This document shows positions 5,661-13,635 of a stretch of DNA of 21,709 nucleotides, piece by piece (position 1 is the first letter of the stretch; each line of letters opens with the position of its first letter). The DNA is from a virus: positions 1 to 21,709 of IMG/VR virus record IMGVR_UViG_3300020595_002135. One strand, written 5' to 3'. A program made the translations under genes and the position numbers. The notes under the pieces are model-generated. The model worked only from the letters and a program-made list of their open reading frames with translations, searched no databases and had not been told where the DNA came from.

Positions 5661-6287
5661 TTATTTTCGAGCTACTATATCGTATTCATCGTTATCATCT
5701 TCCAAACCAAGTTCCTTAAGACGTTGGAGGTGGTAATCGTCTACTTCCCAATTTACTTCACCTTCGTTTACTGTTTTATGTTCTTCGATGTTTTCTATTT
5801 GCTTCTCAGTAAAGATATCACCAACAAATAAGAAGTAGTGGTTATAACAGAGTAACTCTATATTATCTAACCTGTAGTTTTTCTTGTTTTTGTCCTTGAA
5901 ATTTAGTAATAACGGCATTTTATAATCGAGGACACGACGCTCGTTGAACTCACACTGACTACACTGTTCTTCCAAGTATCCTTCGGTAATTAAACGGTAT
6001 TTTATTTTATCAGCATTAAAGTGAGACGGATCTACTCTACCTTCAATAATATCCATCAAAGCAGGATCTTTTTTCCCGTTTGTTAAAAACTTAGGAATAC
6101 CCTTACCAGCTTGGTTTTTATGTTTTTCAAACAAGGTTTCACCCGTTTCACTATCTTTATAAAGTGAAGCCCACTTTTTATAGTGGTTATAACTACAATT
6201 AAGATAACGAGCTGCTGCTCTGTTTGATAACGTTTTATTTTGAGCTGCTACAATCTGTTCTTTAGATAGGTCTTTAGCTGCGGGCAT
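5661..6287 (-). CDS. HTH plus HNH-like protein, catalytic His missing
   Basis: A 208-residue protein. Residues 7-43 form a helix-turn-helix-like region (SNRAAARYLNCSYNHYKKWA), as in phage homing-type HNH proteins. Residues 105-155 resemble an HNH/zinc-finger fold: Cys109 and Cys112, then PLLLNFKDKNKKNYRLDNIE, then LCYNH with Cys147 and His150. In active HNH enzymes the central segment reads roughly LxxxHxDGNxxNN. Here the catalytic His position appears to be Asn or Phe (LNFKDK), and the fourth zinc ligand is His instead of Cys. It therefore looks like a zinc-stabilised DNA-binding domain rather than a nuclease. The ATG follows immediately after the stop of the zinc-ribbon gene (TAA-ATG). Confidence 0.75.
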   Translation of the reverse strand: MPAAKDLSKEQIVAAQNKTLSNRAAARYLNCSYNHYKKWASLYKDSETGETLFEKHKNQAGKGIPKFLTNGKKDPALMDIIEGRVDPSHFNADKIKYRLITEGYLEEQCSQCEFNERRVLDYKMPLLLNFKDKNKKNYRLDNIELLCYNHYFLFVGDIFTEKQIENIEEHKTVNEGEVNWEVDDYHLQRLKELGLEDDNDEYDIVARK

Positions 6288-6455
6288 TTAGTCTATTAAA
6301 ATTGTTTCTTCATATGTGTGGTCACCTTCTCCACGTTGTATAGTAACTCCCTGTTTTGGTTTTGCTGTTGAACAATCAACACAAACCTTAACGTTAGGTA
6401 GAACTTTTAAGCGGAGTGGGTGAATCTCACTATCACATTTCACGCACTTTGTCAT
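6288..6455 (-). CDS. Small zinc-ribbon protein (DksA/TraR-like), 55 aa
   Basis: An ATG at 6455 opens a 55-codon frame ending in TAA directly before the HNH-like gene. The product has two CxxC pairs, Cys4/Cys7 and Cys25/Cys28, 17 residues apart, in a pattern like the zinc finger of DksA/TraR proteins (KCVKCDSEIHPLRLKVLPN, then KVCVDC). The C-terminal part (GVTIQRGEGDHTYEE) resembles a tail I recall from small marine-phage zinc-finger proteins. DksA/TraR proteins act on RNA polymerase in the secondary channel. This one lacks the long coiled coil needed for that, so its target is unclear. Start supported by the neighbouring stop-start junction. Confidence 0.7.
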   Translation of the reverse strand: MTKCVKCDSEIHPLRLKVLPNVKVCVDCSTAKPKQGVTIQRGEGDHTYEETILID

Positions 6456-6507
6456 ATTTGTATATTTTTTATACTACAACATACATACCCGCAAGTTCTT
6501 GGAAATA

Positions 6508-8517
6508 TTATAGGTTAATTAGTTCATTTTGGTATTCTGTCATCCCTTGTATTGAGATTTCGAGATTTCCTAATTTAAATTTACCTACTTGTCCACTATC
6601 TTTAATAATTTCACTTAATTGTTGGATAATACTAAAATCTTGTTGATTAAAGGTATTACCATCAATTCTAATAGTAATTTCACTCTCAACATTAGAGGCA
6701 TTTACCCTATTAGATAAATCAATTTGGGTATTAGGTTGTTCTTGTTGGATGTAAGGTTCAACTAAACTTTCATTATCTACGTAAATATGACTACACCATG
6801 GTTCCAATACTGTAAGTAGGTTTATATTAGAATTAAATACTCTAAATTCAACATCATACTTAGGTGGTACAATAGGTTTCATTAAAGCATCGTGTTTACA
6901 AAAATGCCCCCATTTACGTAAGAAGTTACGAGTTGATCTTACGTTTTGAGCTAACCACTCATCAGTTTCTCTATTCTTCATAAACACCTCACCATTTGGA
7001 TTCCTTTCAGCTCCATCTGCGAATCTACTACCTCTACAAGTCATATGGTAAACACATCCATGCCAAGTTTGAGTAAATTTAATCCCATTTAACTGGAAAC
7101 GATTAAATATGTCTGTATCTTCTTTTGATTGGGGAGCAAATAATGGGTCATGACCTCCTATTTCTTGGAAGTCTTTTTTATAAAACGCCCACGGGGCAAA
7201 TATACCCTCAGTGGTATCGTTATTAGGTACTCTTGAATCTAAGAAATCAAGTAATCCTTGTTCGTTAAATTCTTCTGGTTCAATACCAAAGTCTTTAAGT
7301 ATTTTTTCAGGTCCATCAGGGTGTAACGGTGGTTCGATTCTAGTAAGTGATACTATAGTTTTATCTGTAAGTTCATCTTCAATAGCATCTAAGGCACCAG
7401 GGCATAAGTACATATCAGCATGATAGATCATACAGATATCGTTTGTAGCTACGTCATTTACCAGAGTATCATATAATATAGTATGTCCTAATCTATCTGG
7501 ACCTTCGTTTCGGTGTGCTTTAAATAATGGGTCTTTATCCATCATCTCTAAACACCAATTCCAAGTCCCATCTGTAGAAGCATCATCTGCTACACAGATT
7601 TCTACTTCATGGTTCCCTTGATTTTTACGAATAGAATCATAAGACCATTTTAAATATTTAAGATTATTTCTACCGGGTTGTATTAATGATATTTTCATAG
7701 GTTGTTTTAATTTATCTTTGGGGGTTTTTTCTTTAGGATATGCTATTATATCTTGCCCACTTTTTATACTTCTAAATGTATTAATAAATCCTCGTTCATC
7801 CAAACTAGTAGTTAAAGAATCTAGTGAACAATCTCTTCCTTTATGTTGTTGGAAGACTTCATACCCTATTTCCTTTAATACTTTATAAAATTCTTTTACC
7901 TCTCTTAGGGATAAAGCAGGATATAACTCTACTTCTAATACGGGTCTAATTTTAGTAAATAAATTTTTATTTGATCTTAAAATTTTATAATCATAACCTT
8001 CAGTATCGATTTTAATAAAACTGATTTTATCCCATTCTTTTTTATCTAAATTTTCTTCTAACCAATCTGTTAGATTTACCCCTTCTACTTCTAAGGGTAC
8101 AACATGTCCTGTAGCTCCTATTCCCGTATCTATTTCTTCAGCAAACCCACCATTACAAAACCCATGATCTGAGTAATGGAATGTATATGTACCTGGTTTT
8201 TCTGTTACGGCTTTGGGTATTGGGATTATATTTAGGTGTTCATTTAACTTTGCGTTTGCTTCTAAAATTTCATAAGCATGGGGGTTAGCTTCAAAAGATA
8301 AAACTTTACCCTCTTTACCTACGGCATTAGCATATAAAATAGGAGTATCCCCTGAAAAAGCACCAATATCTATTACAATGTCCCCTTTGTTTAAATACTT
8401 AGTCTGAGTATCTACTTGGTCTAGAGTAAAAGTTTTAGGGGTACAATAAGGATGAGACCATTGAGCAAAATCAAATTTATATTTCCCCAAGTTAAATTTT
8501 TCAATCGTGTAATTCAT
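6508..8517 (-). CDS. FkbM methyltransferase-GT2 glycosyltransferase fusion
   Basis: A 669-residue bifunctional protein. Residues about 40-265 form an FkbM-type SAM-dependent methyltransferase: glycine-rich motif VIDIGAFSGDTP (about 48-59), SFEANP (74-79) and KIDTEGYDYKIL (about 169-180). Residues about 275-550 form a family-2 glycosyltransferase with the nucleotide-binding DDAST at about 311-315, and HADMYL near 367-372 in the position of the metal-binding DxD. About 110 further residues have no recognised domain. FkbM enzymes O-methylate sugars, and GT2 enzymes transfer from nucleotide sugars. The frame extends to a GTG at 8580 inside the upstream gene, but the ATG at 8517, just past the upstream stop, is preferred. 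It is the last gene of the glycan island. Confidence 0.85.
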   Translation of the reverse strand: MNYTIEKFNLGKYKFDFAQWSHPYCTPKTFTLDQVDTQTKYLNKGDIVIDIGAFSGDTPILYANAVGKEGKVLSFEANPHAYEILEANAKLNEHLNIIPIPKAVTEKPGTYTFHYSDHGFCNGGFAEEIDTGIGATGHVVPLEVEGVNLTDWLEENLDKKEWDKISFIKIDTEGYDYKILRSNKNLFTKIRPVLEVELYPALSLREVKEFYKVLKEIGYEVFQQHKGRDCSLDSLTTSLDERGFINTFRSIKSGQDIIAYPKEKTPKDKLKQPMKISLIQPGRNNLKYLKWSYDSIRKNQGNHEVEICVADDASTDGTWNWCLEMMDKDPLFKAHRNEGPDRLGHTILYDTLVNDVATNDICMIYHADMYLCPGALDAIEDELTDKTIVSLTRIEPPLHPDGPEKILKDFGIEPEEFNEQGLLDFLDSRVPNNDTTEGIFAPWAFYKKDFQEIGGHDPLFAPQSKEDTDIFNRFQLNGIKFTQTWHGCVYHMTCRGSRFADGAERNPNGEVFMKNRETDEWLAQNVRSTRNFLRKWGHFCKHDALMKPIVPPKYDVEFRVFNSNINLLTVLEPWCSHIYVDNESLVEPYIQQEQPNTQIDLSNRVNASNVESEITIRIDGNTFNQQDFSIIQQLSEIIKDSGQVGKFKLGNLEISIQGMTEYQNELINL

Positions 8518-8527
8518 TTGAATGTTT

Positions 8528-9505
8528 TTATATGATTTTACTACTCCCATCGGTATAAACATATCTGGTTCCCCTAACACAATTTTCTCTAATTGTTCTG
8601 TATGGGCAGAGAGTAATTATATCACTTCCTCCTCCTGAAGATATGTCTGTTATACCTGCTTGATAGCCTGCATTAAATAGTGCTTTTCGTTTTATATAAA
8701 TTTGTTCTCTAATATTTAACCCCAGTTCGGTAAAGTCAATTCTATTAGGAAAAAATTCATCCCATTTAGTTCCTTTTAAATTGTATTCAGCATAATAAAA
8801 TACTGGTTTATTTTTATATTTTTTGAGATAAGGGAACAAATGTTCTTCACCCTCCCAAACTCTTCCCTTAAGATGTTCTAATCTTGAAGCAAGTAATAAA
8901 CACCCATAATCATTTGAACCAATGTGTTCTTTAATTATATTATCACACTTATTTACTTCCTCAGGAGTAAAATATAACCTAGGAGAAACATCAATCGTTT
9001 TAAAATCATCATCAGTAAATCCAAAACGTCTTAGGATTTGTTCTGCTAAAGGTTCATCACATGAACGGATTTTTTCACCATCATGTATTAGTTTAGTATA
9101 AGACCTATCATGATCACTAAATACAACACTAAACTCTCCGGGTTCTATTGTTTTATCTATAAAAGGGTTATTAGCCATTACAAGATCTACATTAGTAGCC
9201 CCAGTATTTTGGGTGTTATAGTTCCACTGATCCATCCACCCAGTCCCAAAAATATGTTCAGTATAATCTTTAGAAGCAAATGCTATTTTTATGTTAGGGT
9301 ATTTTTGTTTAAGGGCTTCAAATATTCCTGAGGTGATTCCTAAATCCCCTATAGAATAACACATCCTCATAAAAGGAAACCACCCATCATAATCTTTAGG
9401 TAAAGTTCCAACCTTACCGCTTTGGATAGAATCATAGGGGACTCCTAGATATTCTACTTCTCCTAAAGAAGAGATTTTATCATTACGAATTACCCACTGC
9501 TGCAT
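8528..9505 (-). CDS. GT9-like (heptosyltransferase-type) glycosyltransferase
   Basis: A 325-residue protein. The segment MCYSIGDLGITSGIFEALKQ (from about residue 49) resembles the N-terminal Rossmann signature of GT9 heptosyltransferases, where a conserved Gly-Asp starts a helix. The C-terminal part has a Gly/Ser-rich loop (AGITDISSGGGSDIITLCPY), like the donor-binding site of GT-B enzymes. GT9 enzymes transfer heptose in lipopolysaccharide core assembly. A role as a PseG-like nucleotide-sugar hydrolase is an alternative, because that GT-B family shares the fold. The start at 9505 overlaps the acetyltransferase gene by 23 bases. The family call is by pattern and moderate; GT-B fold membership is more secure. 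Confidence 0.65.
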   Translation of the reverse strand: MQQWVIRNDKISSLGEVEYLGVPYDSIQSGKVGTLPKDYDGWFPFMRMCYSIGDLGITSGIFEALKQKYPNIKIAFASKDYTEHIFGTGWMDQWNYNTQNTGATNVDLVMANNPFIDKTIEPGEFSVVFSDHDRSYTKLIHDGEKIRSCDEPLAEQILRRFGFTDDDFKTIDVSPRLYFTPEEVNKCDNIIKEHIGSNDYGCLLLASRLEHLKGRVWEGEEHLFPYLKKYKNKPVFYYAEYNLKGTKWDEFFPNRIDFTELGLNIREQIYIKRKALFNAGYQAGITDISSGGGSDIITLCPYRTIRENCVRGTRYVYTDGSSKII

Positions 9506-9914
9506 AATATTCCATTTCTAGATATTTTCTCCCTCTAACCATTTTACTCTTTAGGGTATATTTAAACCCTAGTTTTTCGTATAATCCTCTTGCAAAATTA
9601 TCCCCAAAAACCCATAATGAAGCATATTCTTTATCTTTAAGATAGATTGTATAAGCTATCTTAGCATATCCCTTTCTTCTATAGTCTGGGTGGATATCGC
9701 ATCCAACTTCATTATTATTAGTTCTAATATATCCTACTGCATGTCTATTAATCTCAATAATAAACCATTTTGGATTATTTTTTCTAAACCATTCTAAGGA
9801 TTGTTTTAAAGTAAATTCAGAATCGTTTTCTAAGAATTGGAGAGTAGAGGGATTGTTTCTTATCTCCAATAGAAAAGGTAAATCATCTTCAGTTAAAGGT
9901 CTTAAGTTTACCAT
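9483..9914 (-). CDS. GNAT-family N-acetyltransferase
   Basis: A 143-residue single-domain GNAT protein. The acetyl-CoA pyrophosphate loop is visible as RRKGYA at residues 79-84, within VGCDIHPDYRRKGYAKIAY. The C-terminal motif DNFARGLYEKLGFKYTLKSK is typical of GNAT motif B. Members next to DegT aminotransferases commonly N-acetylate the amino group placed on a nucleotide sugar (as PseH, WecD or perosamine acetyltransferases do). The ATG at 9914 overlaps the aminotransferase stop by 7 bases, so the two are probably co-translated and sequential in a pathway. Protein or small-molecule acetylation cannot be excluded. Size and motifs are complete. Confidence 0.85.
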   Translation of the reverse strand: MVNLRPLTEDDLPFLLEIRNNPSTLQFLENDSEFTLKQSLEWFRKNNPKWFIIEINRHAVGYIRTNNNEVGCDIHPDYRRKGYAKIAYTIYLKDKEYASLWVFGDNFARGLYEKLGFKYTLKSKMVRGRKYLEMEYYAAVGNS

Positions 9915-11101
9915 CCTTTTTTAATACAGTTTACAATATATTCTCTTTCTTCAGGTGTTACCCACCAACCAACAGGGATTGAAACTATTTTACCAATAGT
10001 AGCATCTAAAGAAGGAAGTTCTGATTGGAATTCTCTAACACAAGTATGCTTATCATTACGTTCGTGAACTTGAGAAACTGCGATATTACATTTATCCATA
10101 TGTTTATAGAACTTATCTCTATCTTCTACTTTTAACGAATAAATCCAAAATGCGGAATCAAACCCTTGTTCACGTTTTAATAAAGTTACTTTATCAACAT
10201 TTTGTAAATGTTCATCATAATAAGCAGCGTTTTCTCTATGTTTGGAAATAATATCATCAGCATGTTTTAGATTTTCAATACCTACAGTAGCACAAACATC
10301 GTTCATGTGGAATTTATAACCCCATTCTTCAATATCAGCTTCACAACGGAAATCTTTTCTATCGCCATCTCTATCAATACCATACCAACGGATTAATTTA
10401 CCTCTTTGGTGTAATTCTTTATGAGGGGAAGTTAAAATACCACCATCAATAGAAGTAATATGTTTAATAGCTTGTAAAGAAAACATAGTTAAATTACCAT
10501 GATTACCAATACGTTTGCCTTTATATTCTGAACCGAATGAATGAGCTCCGTCTTCAATAACTGCTGGTTTGAAACCATACATTTTATGAGCTTTTTCTTG
10601 TATTTGTTTTACACGGTCTAAGTCATTAGGATACCCACCCCAGTGAACCAACATAATTACTTTAGTTTTAGGCGTAATTTTCCGCGCTAAATCATCAAGA
10701 TCCATATTAAGAGTATCTGGGTCAATATCAACCCACTTTAGTTTTAAACCATTTGCTAATACAGGCCAGTTTGAAGCTGTACAAGTCATAGCTGTTGCTA
10801 AAACTTCATCTCCAGGCTCTAAACCAGGCCATTTTTGATCCCAAAAAGCTACACCATCAAAGTTTTGTTTATGTGTTGCTGGTTTTTTAAGTAAATGTAA
10901 TGCCAGATGTAAAGCGGAAGTACCAGCATTTACAGTTTGGACATAATCATGATCAAAATATTTTTGCAAGTTATTCTCAAAAGTATCAACTTTAGGACCT
11001 TGACCAATGTATCCACTGTTTAATACTTTTGCTACCTCATCAGCAGCTGTATCAGCCATGAATACTTTAAATAGTGGAATTTTATTTTCGGGACTAAACA
11101 T
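9908..11101 (-). CDS. DegT/DnrJ/EryC1/StrS sugar aminotransferase
   Basis: A 397-residue PLP-dependent enzyme. Visible hallmarks are GTSALHLAL (60-68), contacting the cofactor phosphate; EDGAHSFG with Asp184 and His187; and the Schiff-base lysine Lys213 in SLQAIKHITSIDGG. It transfers an amino group, usually from glutamate, to a keto-sugar nucleotide, as in perosamine, pseudaminic acid or bacillosamine synthesis. An insertion around residues 72-97 (Trp/Lys rich) is longer than in many homologues. It is followed with a 7-base overlap by the GNAT gene, the usual partner for making N-acylated amino sugars. No 4,6-dehydratase is present in the window, so the keto-sugar must come from the host or from another part of the genome. 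Confidence 0.92.
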   Translation of the reverse strand: MFSPENKIPLFKVFMADTAADEVAKVLNSGYIGQGPKVDTFENNLQKYFDHDYVQTVNAGTSALHLALHLLKKPATHKQNFDGVAFWDQKWPGLEPGDEVLATAMTCTASNWPVLANGLKLKWVDIDPDTLNMDLDDLARKITPKTKVIMLVHWGGYPNDLDRVKQIQEKAHKMYGFKPAVIEDGAHSFGSEYKGKRIGNHGNLTMFSLQAIKHITSIDGGILTSPHKELHQRGKLIRWYGIDRDGDRKDFRCEADIEEWGYKFHMNDVCATVGIENLKHADDIISKHRENAAYYDEHLQNVDKVTLLKREQGFDSAFWIYSLKVEDRDKFYKHMDKCNIAVSQVHERNDKHTCVREFQSELPSLDATIGKIVSIPVGWWVTPEEREYIVNCIKKGW

Positions 11102-11104
11102 AAT

Positions 11105-11335
11105 TTATTGTGGGAATACTTCTACACAAAGTACATTTTTAGGGTTAATCATTATTAAAGTACCATCTGTTTGAAACAACTTAGTAAATTCACCTTGTTG
11201 AACTTTAGTTGTGTCTATATTATAAAAGGTACGTTTTTCTCCTCCTACAAAGTGAATAATTTGTGTCACTATAGGAGAAACCATCCTTACAGTAGACTTT
11301 AAATCTTCACTATTGATTCTATCTTGAGTATTCAT
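11105..11335 (-). CDS. Small unknown conserved phage protein, 76 aa
   Basis: A 76-residue protein with a beta-rich C-terminal half (VTQIIHFVGGEKRTFYNIDT ... GTLIMINPKNVLCVEVFP). The layout of a strand, a loop that includes Phe-Thr-Lys-Leu-Phe, and two closing strands suggests a small barrel or SH3-like domain. I have seen similar small proteins in T4-like marine phages but know no function. The ATG at 11335 overlaps the stop of the GT2 gene (TAATG), and the gene ends three bases before the aminotransferase start. Its presence among sugar genes may be accidental. Confidence 0.75.
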   Translation of the reverse strand: MNTQDRINSEDLKSTVRMVSPIVTQIIHFVGGEKRTFYNIDTTKVQQGEFTKLFQTDGTLIMINPKNVLCVEVFPQ

Positions 11336-11961
11336 TATAAGGTATCGTAATAAGCGTTTTGTTTCTCTTGACGCTTAATAGTTTTATTATGGATTAGAGC
11401 AAAATCTTCTTCCAGAGGCAATATTGAGTGGGTAGCATGACCGATGATTTTTTCATGAACTTCTCCATGCCATTTGATACGTGGGTCATTTTTGTAAATT
11501 CTCCACTGCATATCAGGCCAATTTACTCTACCTTTACCATCAACAATCCAACCCCATTTTTGAATGTGAGCTTCAGTTAATCCTTCTACTCTGTTGATAC
11601 GGGGAACTCTAATCAAATCAGTTTCAGTATTAGCCGCTAGGATTTGGGGTAAGATACGAACCATATACTCAGTAACCATTTCATCAGCATCAATCTGGAA
11701 GATGTAATCACCAGTACATAATGAGTTGAGTCTATTTTTCATAGCAGCAAAGTTACCATCAAAACTATAAGATTCCCACCTAAATAAAGATTTTTCAGTA
11801 TTCATCTTACGTAAATAAGACTCTACTTCTTTATCACCATTTTTAGAATCGTATAGAACTACGATTTCGTCTTCACTTCTTTTGTTTTCAAGAAGGAATG
11901 AGACGAGTTGTTGAATCTCAACAAACTCATTACAGACCGGTATTGCGTAACTAATTTTCAT
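11335..11961 (-). CDS. GT2 family glycosyltransferase
   Basis: A 208-residue GT-A fold glycosyltransferase. The N-terminus MKISYAIPVCNE is the usual start of family 2, the nucleotide-binding Asp lies in VVLYDSKNGD (near 38), and the metal-binding DxD is Asp91-Ala-Asp93-Glu94 (FQIDADEM). The C-terminal WHGEVHEKI segment is typical of GT2 proteins that build cell-surface glycans. It is short, lacking any membrane anchor or second domain, which suits a soluble enzyme adding one sugar. Its 3' end overlaps the small gene 11105-11335 by one base. Donor and acceptor cannot be inferred. Confidence 0.88.
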   Translation of the reverse strand: MKISYAIPVCNEFVEIQQLVSFLLENKRSEDEIVVLYDSKNGDKEVESYLRKMNTEKSLFRWESYSFDGNFAAMKNRLNSLCTGDYIFQIDADEMVTEYMVRILPQILAANTETDLIRVPRINRVEGLTEAHIQKWGWIVDGKGRVNWPDMQWRIYKNDPRIKWHGEVHEKIIGHATHSILPLEEDFALIHNKTIKRQEKQNAYYDTL

Positions 11962-11964
11962 ATT

Positions 11965-12366
11965 TTATCCTGGTAGTGCCCCAATATACGAAAGACCATC
12001 CATATAATCACGTTCATCAAAGTGTTTTATTGTAGACATATCCATTTTTTCCCCTGACTCATCTGAGAGGACAGCTCCCCACTTCCAGTTACTGCCATTT
12101 GTTCCATCAGCAAATACCATTCCTTGAGAGGGTATATTAACTGTGTTAGGCATCCAAACTAAACCATCCTCATCCTCGCCCATTAGTTCTTTATATAAAT
12201 CTGGGAGGGATTCCATCTGTTCGTTAAGGAATTCTGAATCTTTAGTCATCAAGGTATTAGTAATAAAACCACATCCAAAACAACTATAGGTTTTGATTTT
12301 ATCGTTTACTTCCTGTACATAACATGCATCGGAACCACATCTAGAGCAAATTGTTAAGTTATCCAT
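11965..12366 (-). CDS. Zinc-ribbon protein, 133 aa
   Basis: A 133-residue protein with an N-terminal zinc ribbon: Cys7/Cys10 (ICSRCG) and Cys29/Cys32 (CFGCGF), 18 residues between pairs. The remainder is acidic with several Asp/Met/Trp patches (GLVWMPNTVNIPSQGMVFAD, SNWKWGAVLSDESG) that look like a small beta domain. Four-Cys ribbons of this kind occur in transcription factors and in conserved phage proteins of unknown role. The ATG at 12366 overlaps the stop of the upstream GT4 gene by one base. It may be a passenger within the glycan operon rather than a pathway enzyme. Confidence 0.78.
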   Translation of the reverse strand: MDNLTICSRCGSDACYVQEVNDKIKTYSCFGCGFITNTLMTKDSEFLNEQMESLPDLYKELMGEDEDGLVWMPNTVNIPSQGMVFADGTNGSNWKWGAVLSDESGEKMDMSTIKHFDERDYMDGLSYIGALPG

Positions 12367-13634
12367 TATAGTTTTTGTAATTTAGGTAGTTCTAGTTTTA
12401 TTTGTTTTGGGATTTCTGGGATGTTTGAATCTAAAATATTATCAAGGGTTTCAGCCATCTTTGACAAGCTAAAGTTGGTTTTACTATAGTAAGCTTGACG
12501 TTTACCCCCATCTATATAGTTTTTATAGTTTTCAAACATACCTTTTAAAGCACCTCCTATTTCTCCTGTATTTGGAGCAAACCACTTAGACCCTTCAATC
12601 AACATATCCTTTACTTGAGCTGTTGGGTGGATAGGTTTTAATTCACCTCCTAACAGAGTAGTAAAATCTTTATGTAAGAAATCGATTTGACCACTCCAGT
12701 TAGTGGAGATTATAGGTTTCCCTGTAACACTAAACTCTAATAATGGTCTACCAAATCCTTCCCCTTTAGTAAGGTTAACCATAGCCTTTACTTTAGAATG
12801 GTTATAGATTGAATTCATTTCCTCATCAGTAAAGTTACCATGAAGGAGGTATACGTTAGGTAAGTTCTTTGAGTTAACCGTATTTTTAATCTGTGTGATT
12901 CTTTTAACTATCTCATCTCTATCCATGTAAGAACCACCTGTTATAGATGTTTTTAAAATGAGTGCTGGTTGGGTTTTCTTGTTTTTAAAGGTTTCAAAGA
13001 ATGCTTTAATCATTAAACTCACATTCTTTCTATCCTCACTCATACTTCCTGGTAACCAGTGTCCTACAAATAGATAAGCGAATGATTCTTTAATATTAAA
13101 ATCAACCATACAAGGACTATCATCAGGGAAGTAGGTATCTAAATTAACCCCTTCAAATAAAACCTCAACTGGTTTTTGCAATTTAAGTTCACCTGTAGTT
13201 TGTTTTGTATTTTGATCCTTAACCTCAAACTTAGTGTTTTCAAATACTGATTTACTATGATTTGAGGAAACAATGTTTAAGTCCATTCTATTCATACCCT
13301 CAATCCATTGGGGAGCACAAGTATCAGTTTCAATCCCAGCTGTAAAACCAATATTATAATCACCAATAGGAGTAAACTCATTTGGTACTGTGATTTGAGC
13401 CCAAATGTTAGGTTTTTCGCTTAATCTAGCTCCTATAGGGAGGAGATGGGGTGTTAAGAAGTGCCATTCTTCATGGTCTTCAATAAAGCCCCAAGAGGTA
13501 TTACCCCAACGTTGAGGCATAATCTTAACATCGTATTTATCGCTTTCTATGATTGATTTTACAACATCTCTACTACGTGCTCCGTAGCCTGAGTAAGTAT
13601 CAATAGGACAGCTTATAATAAAAGTATTCTTCAT
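12366..13634 (-). CDS. GT4-type glycosyltransferase
   Basis: A 422-residue GT-B enzyme. The N-terminal acceptor domain shows SGYGARSRDV near residue 15. The C-terminal donor-binding domain shows FEGVNLDTYFP (160-170), FVGHWLPGS (189-197) and the retaining-GT signature E-x7-E as Glu292 and Glu300 in KGEGFGRPLLEFSVTGKPII. GT4 enzymes transfer from nucleotide-activated hexoses to lipid- or protein-linked glycans. It lies one base after the second GT4 gene; the two are clearly different in sequence, so they probably add different sugars rather than being a recent duplication. Soluble; no membrane helix. Confidence 0.9.
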   Translation of the reverse strand: MKNTFIISCPIDTYSGYGARSRDVVKSIIESDKYDVKIMPQRWGNTSWGFIEDHEEWHFLTPHLLPIGARLSEKPNIWAQITVPNEFTPIGDYNIGFTAGIETDTCAPQWIEGMNRMDLNIVSSNHSKSVFENTKFEVKDQNTKQTTGELKLQKPVEVLFEGVNLDTYFPDDSPCMVDFNIKESFAYLFVGHWLPGSMSEDRKNVSLMIKAFFETFKNKKTQPALILKTSITGGSYMDRDEIVKRITQIKNTVNSKNLPNVYLLHGNFTDEEMNSIYNHSKVKAMVNLTKGEGFGRPLLEFSVTGKPIISTNWSGQIDFLHKDFTTLLGGELKPIHPTAQVKDMLIEGSKWFAPNTGEIGGALKGMFENYKNYIDGGKRQAYYSKTNFSLSKMAETLDNILDSNIPEIPKQIKLELPKLQKL

Positions 13635-13635
13635 C

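Noticed and set aside
6456-6507. Possible promoter before the zinc-ribbon gene at 6455
   Set aside because: A TTG is present, but the sequence 20 bases downstream is TAAAAAAT, a poor match to the others.
11975-12000. Minus-strand TTTCGTATATTGG resembling the promoter family
   Set aside because: It encodes the end of the zinc-ribbon protein, and the matching TTG at the 20-nt spacing is absent.
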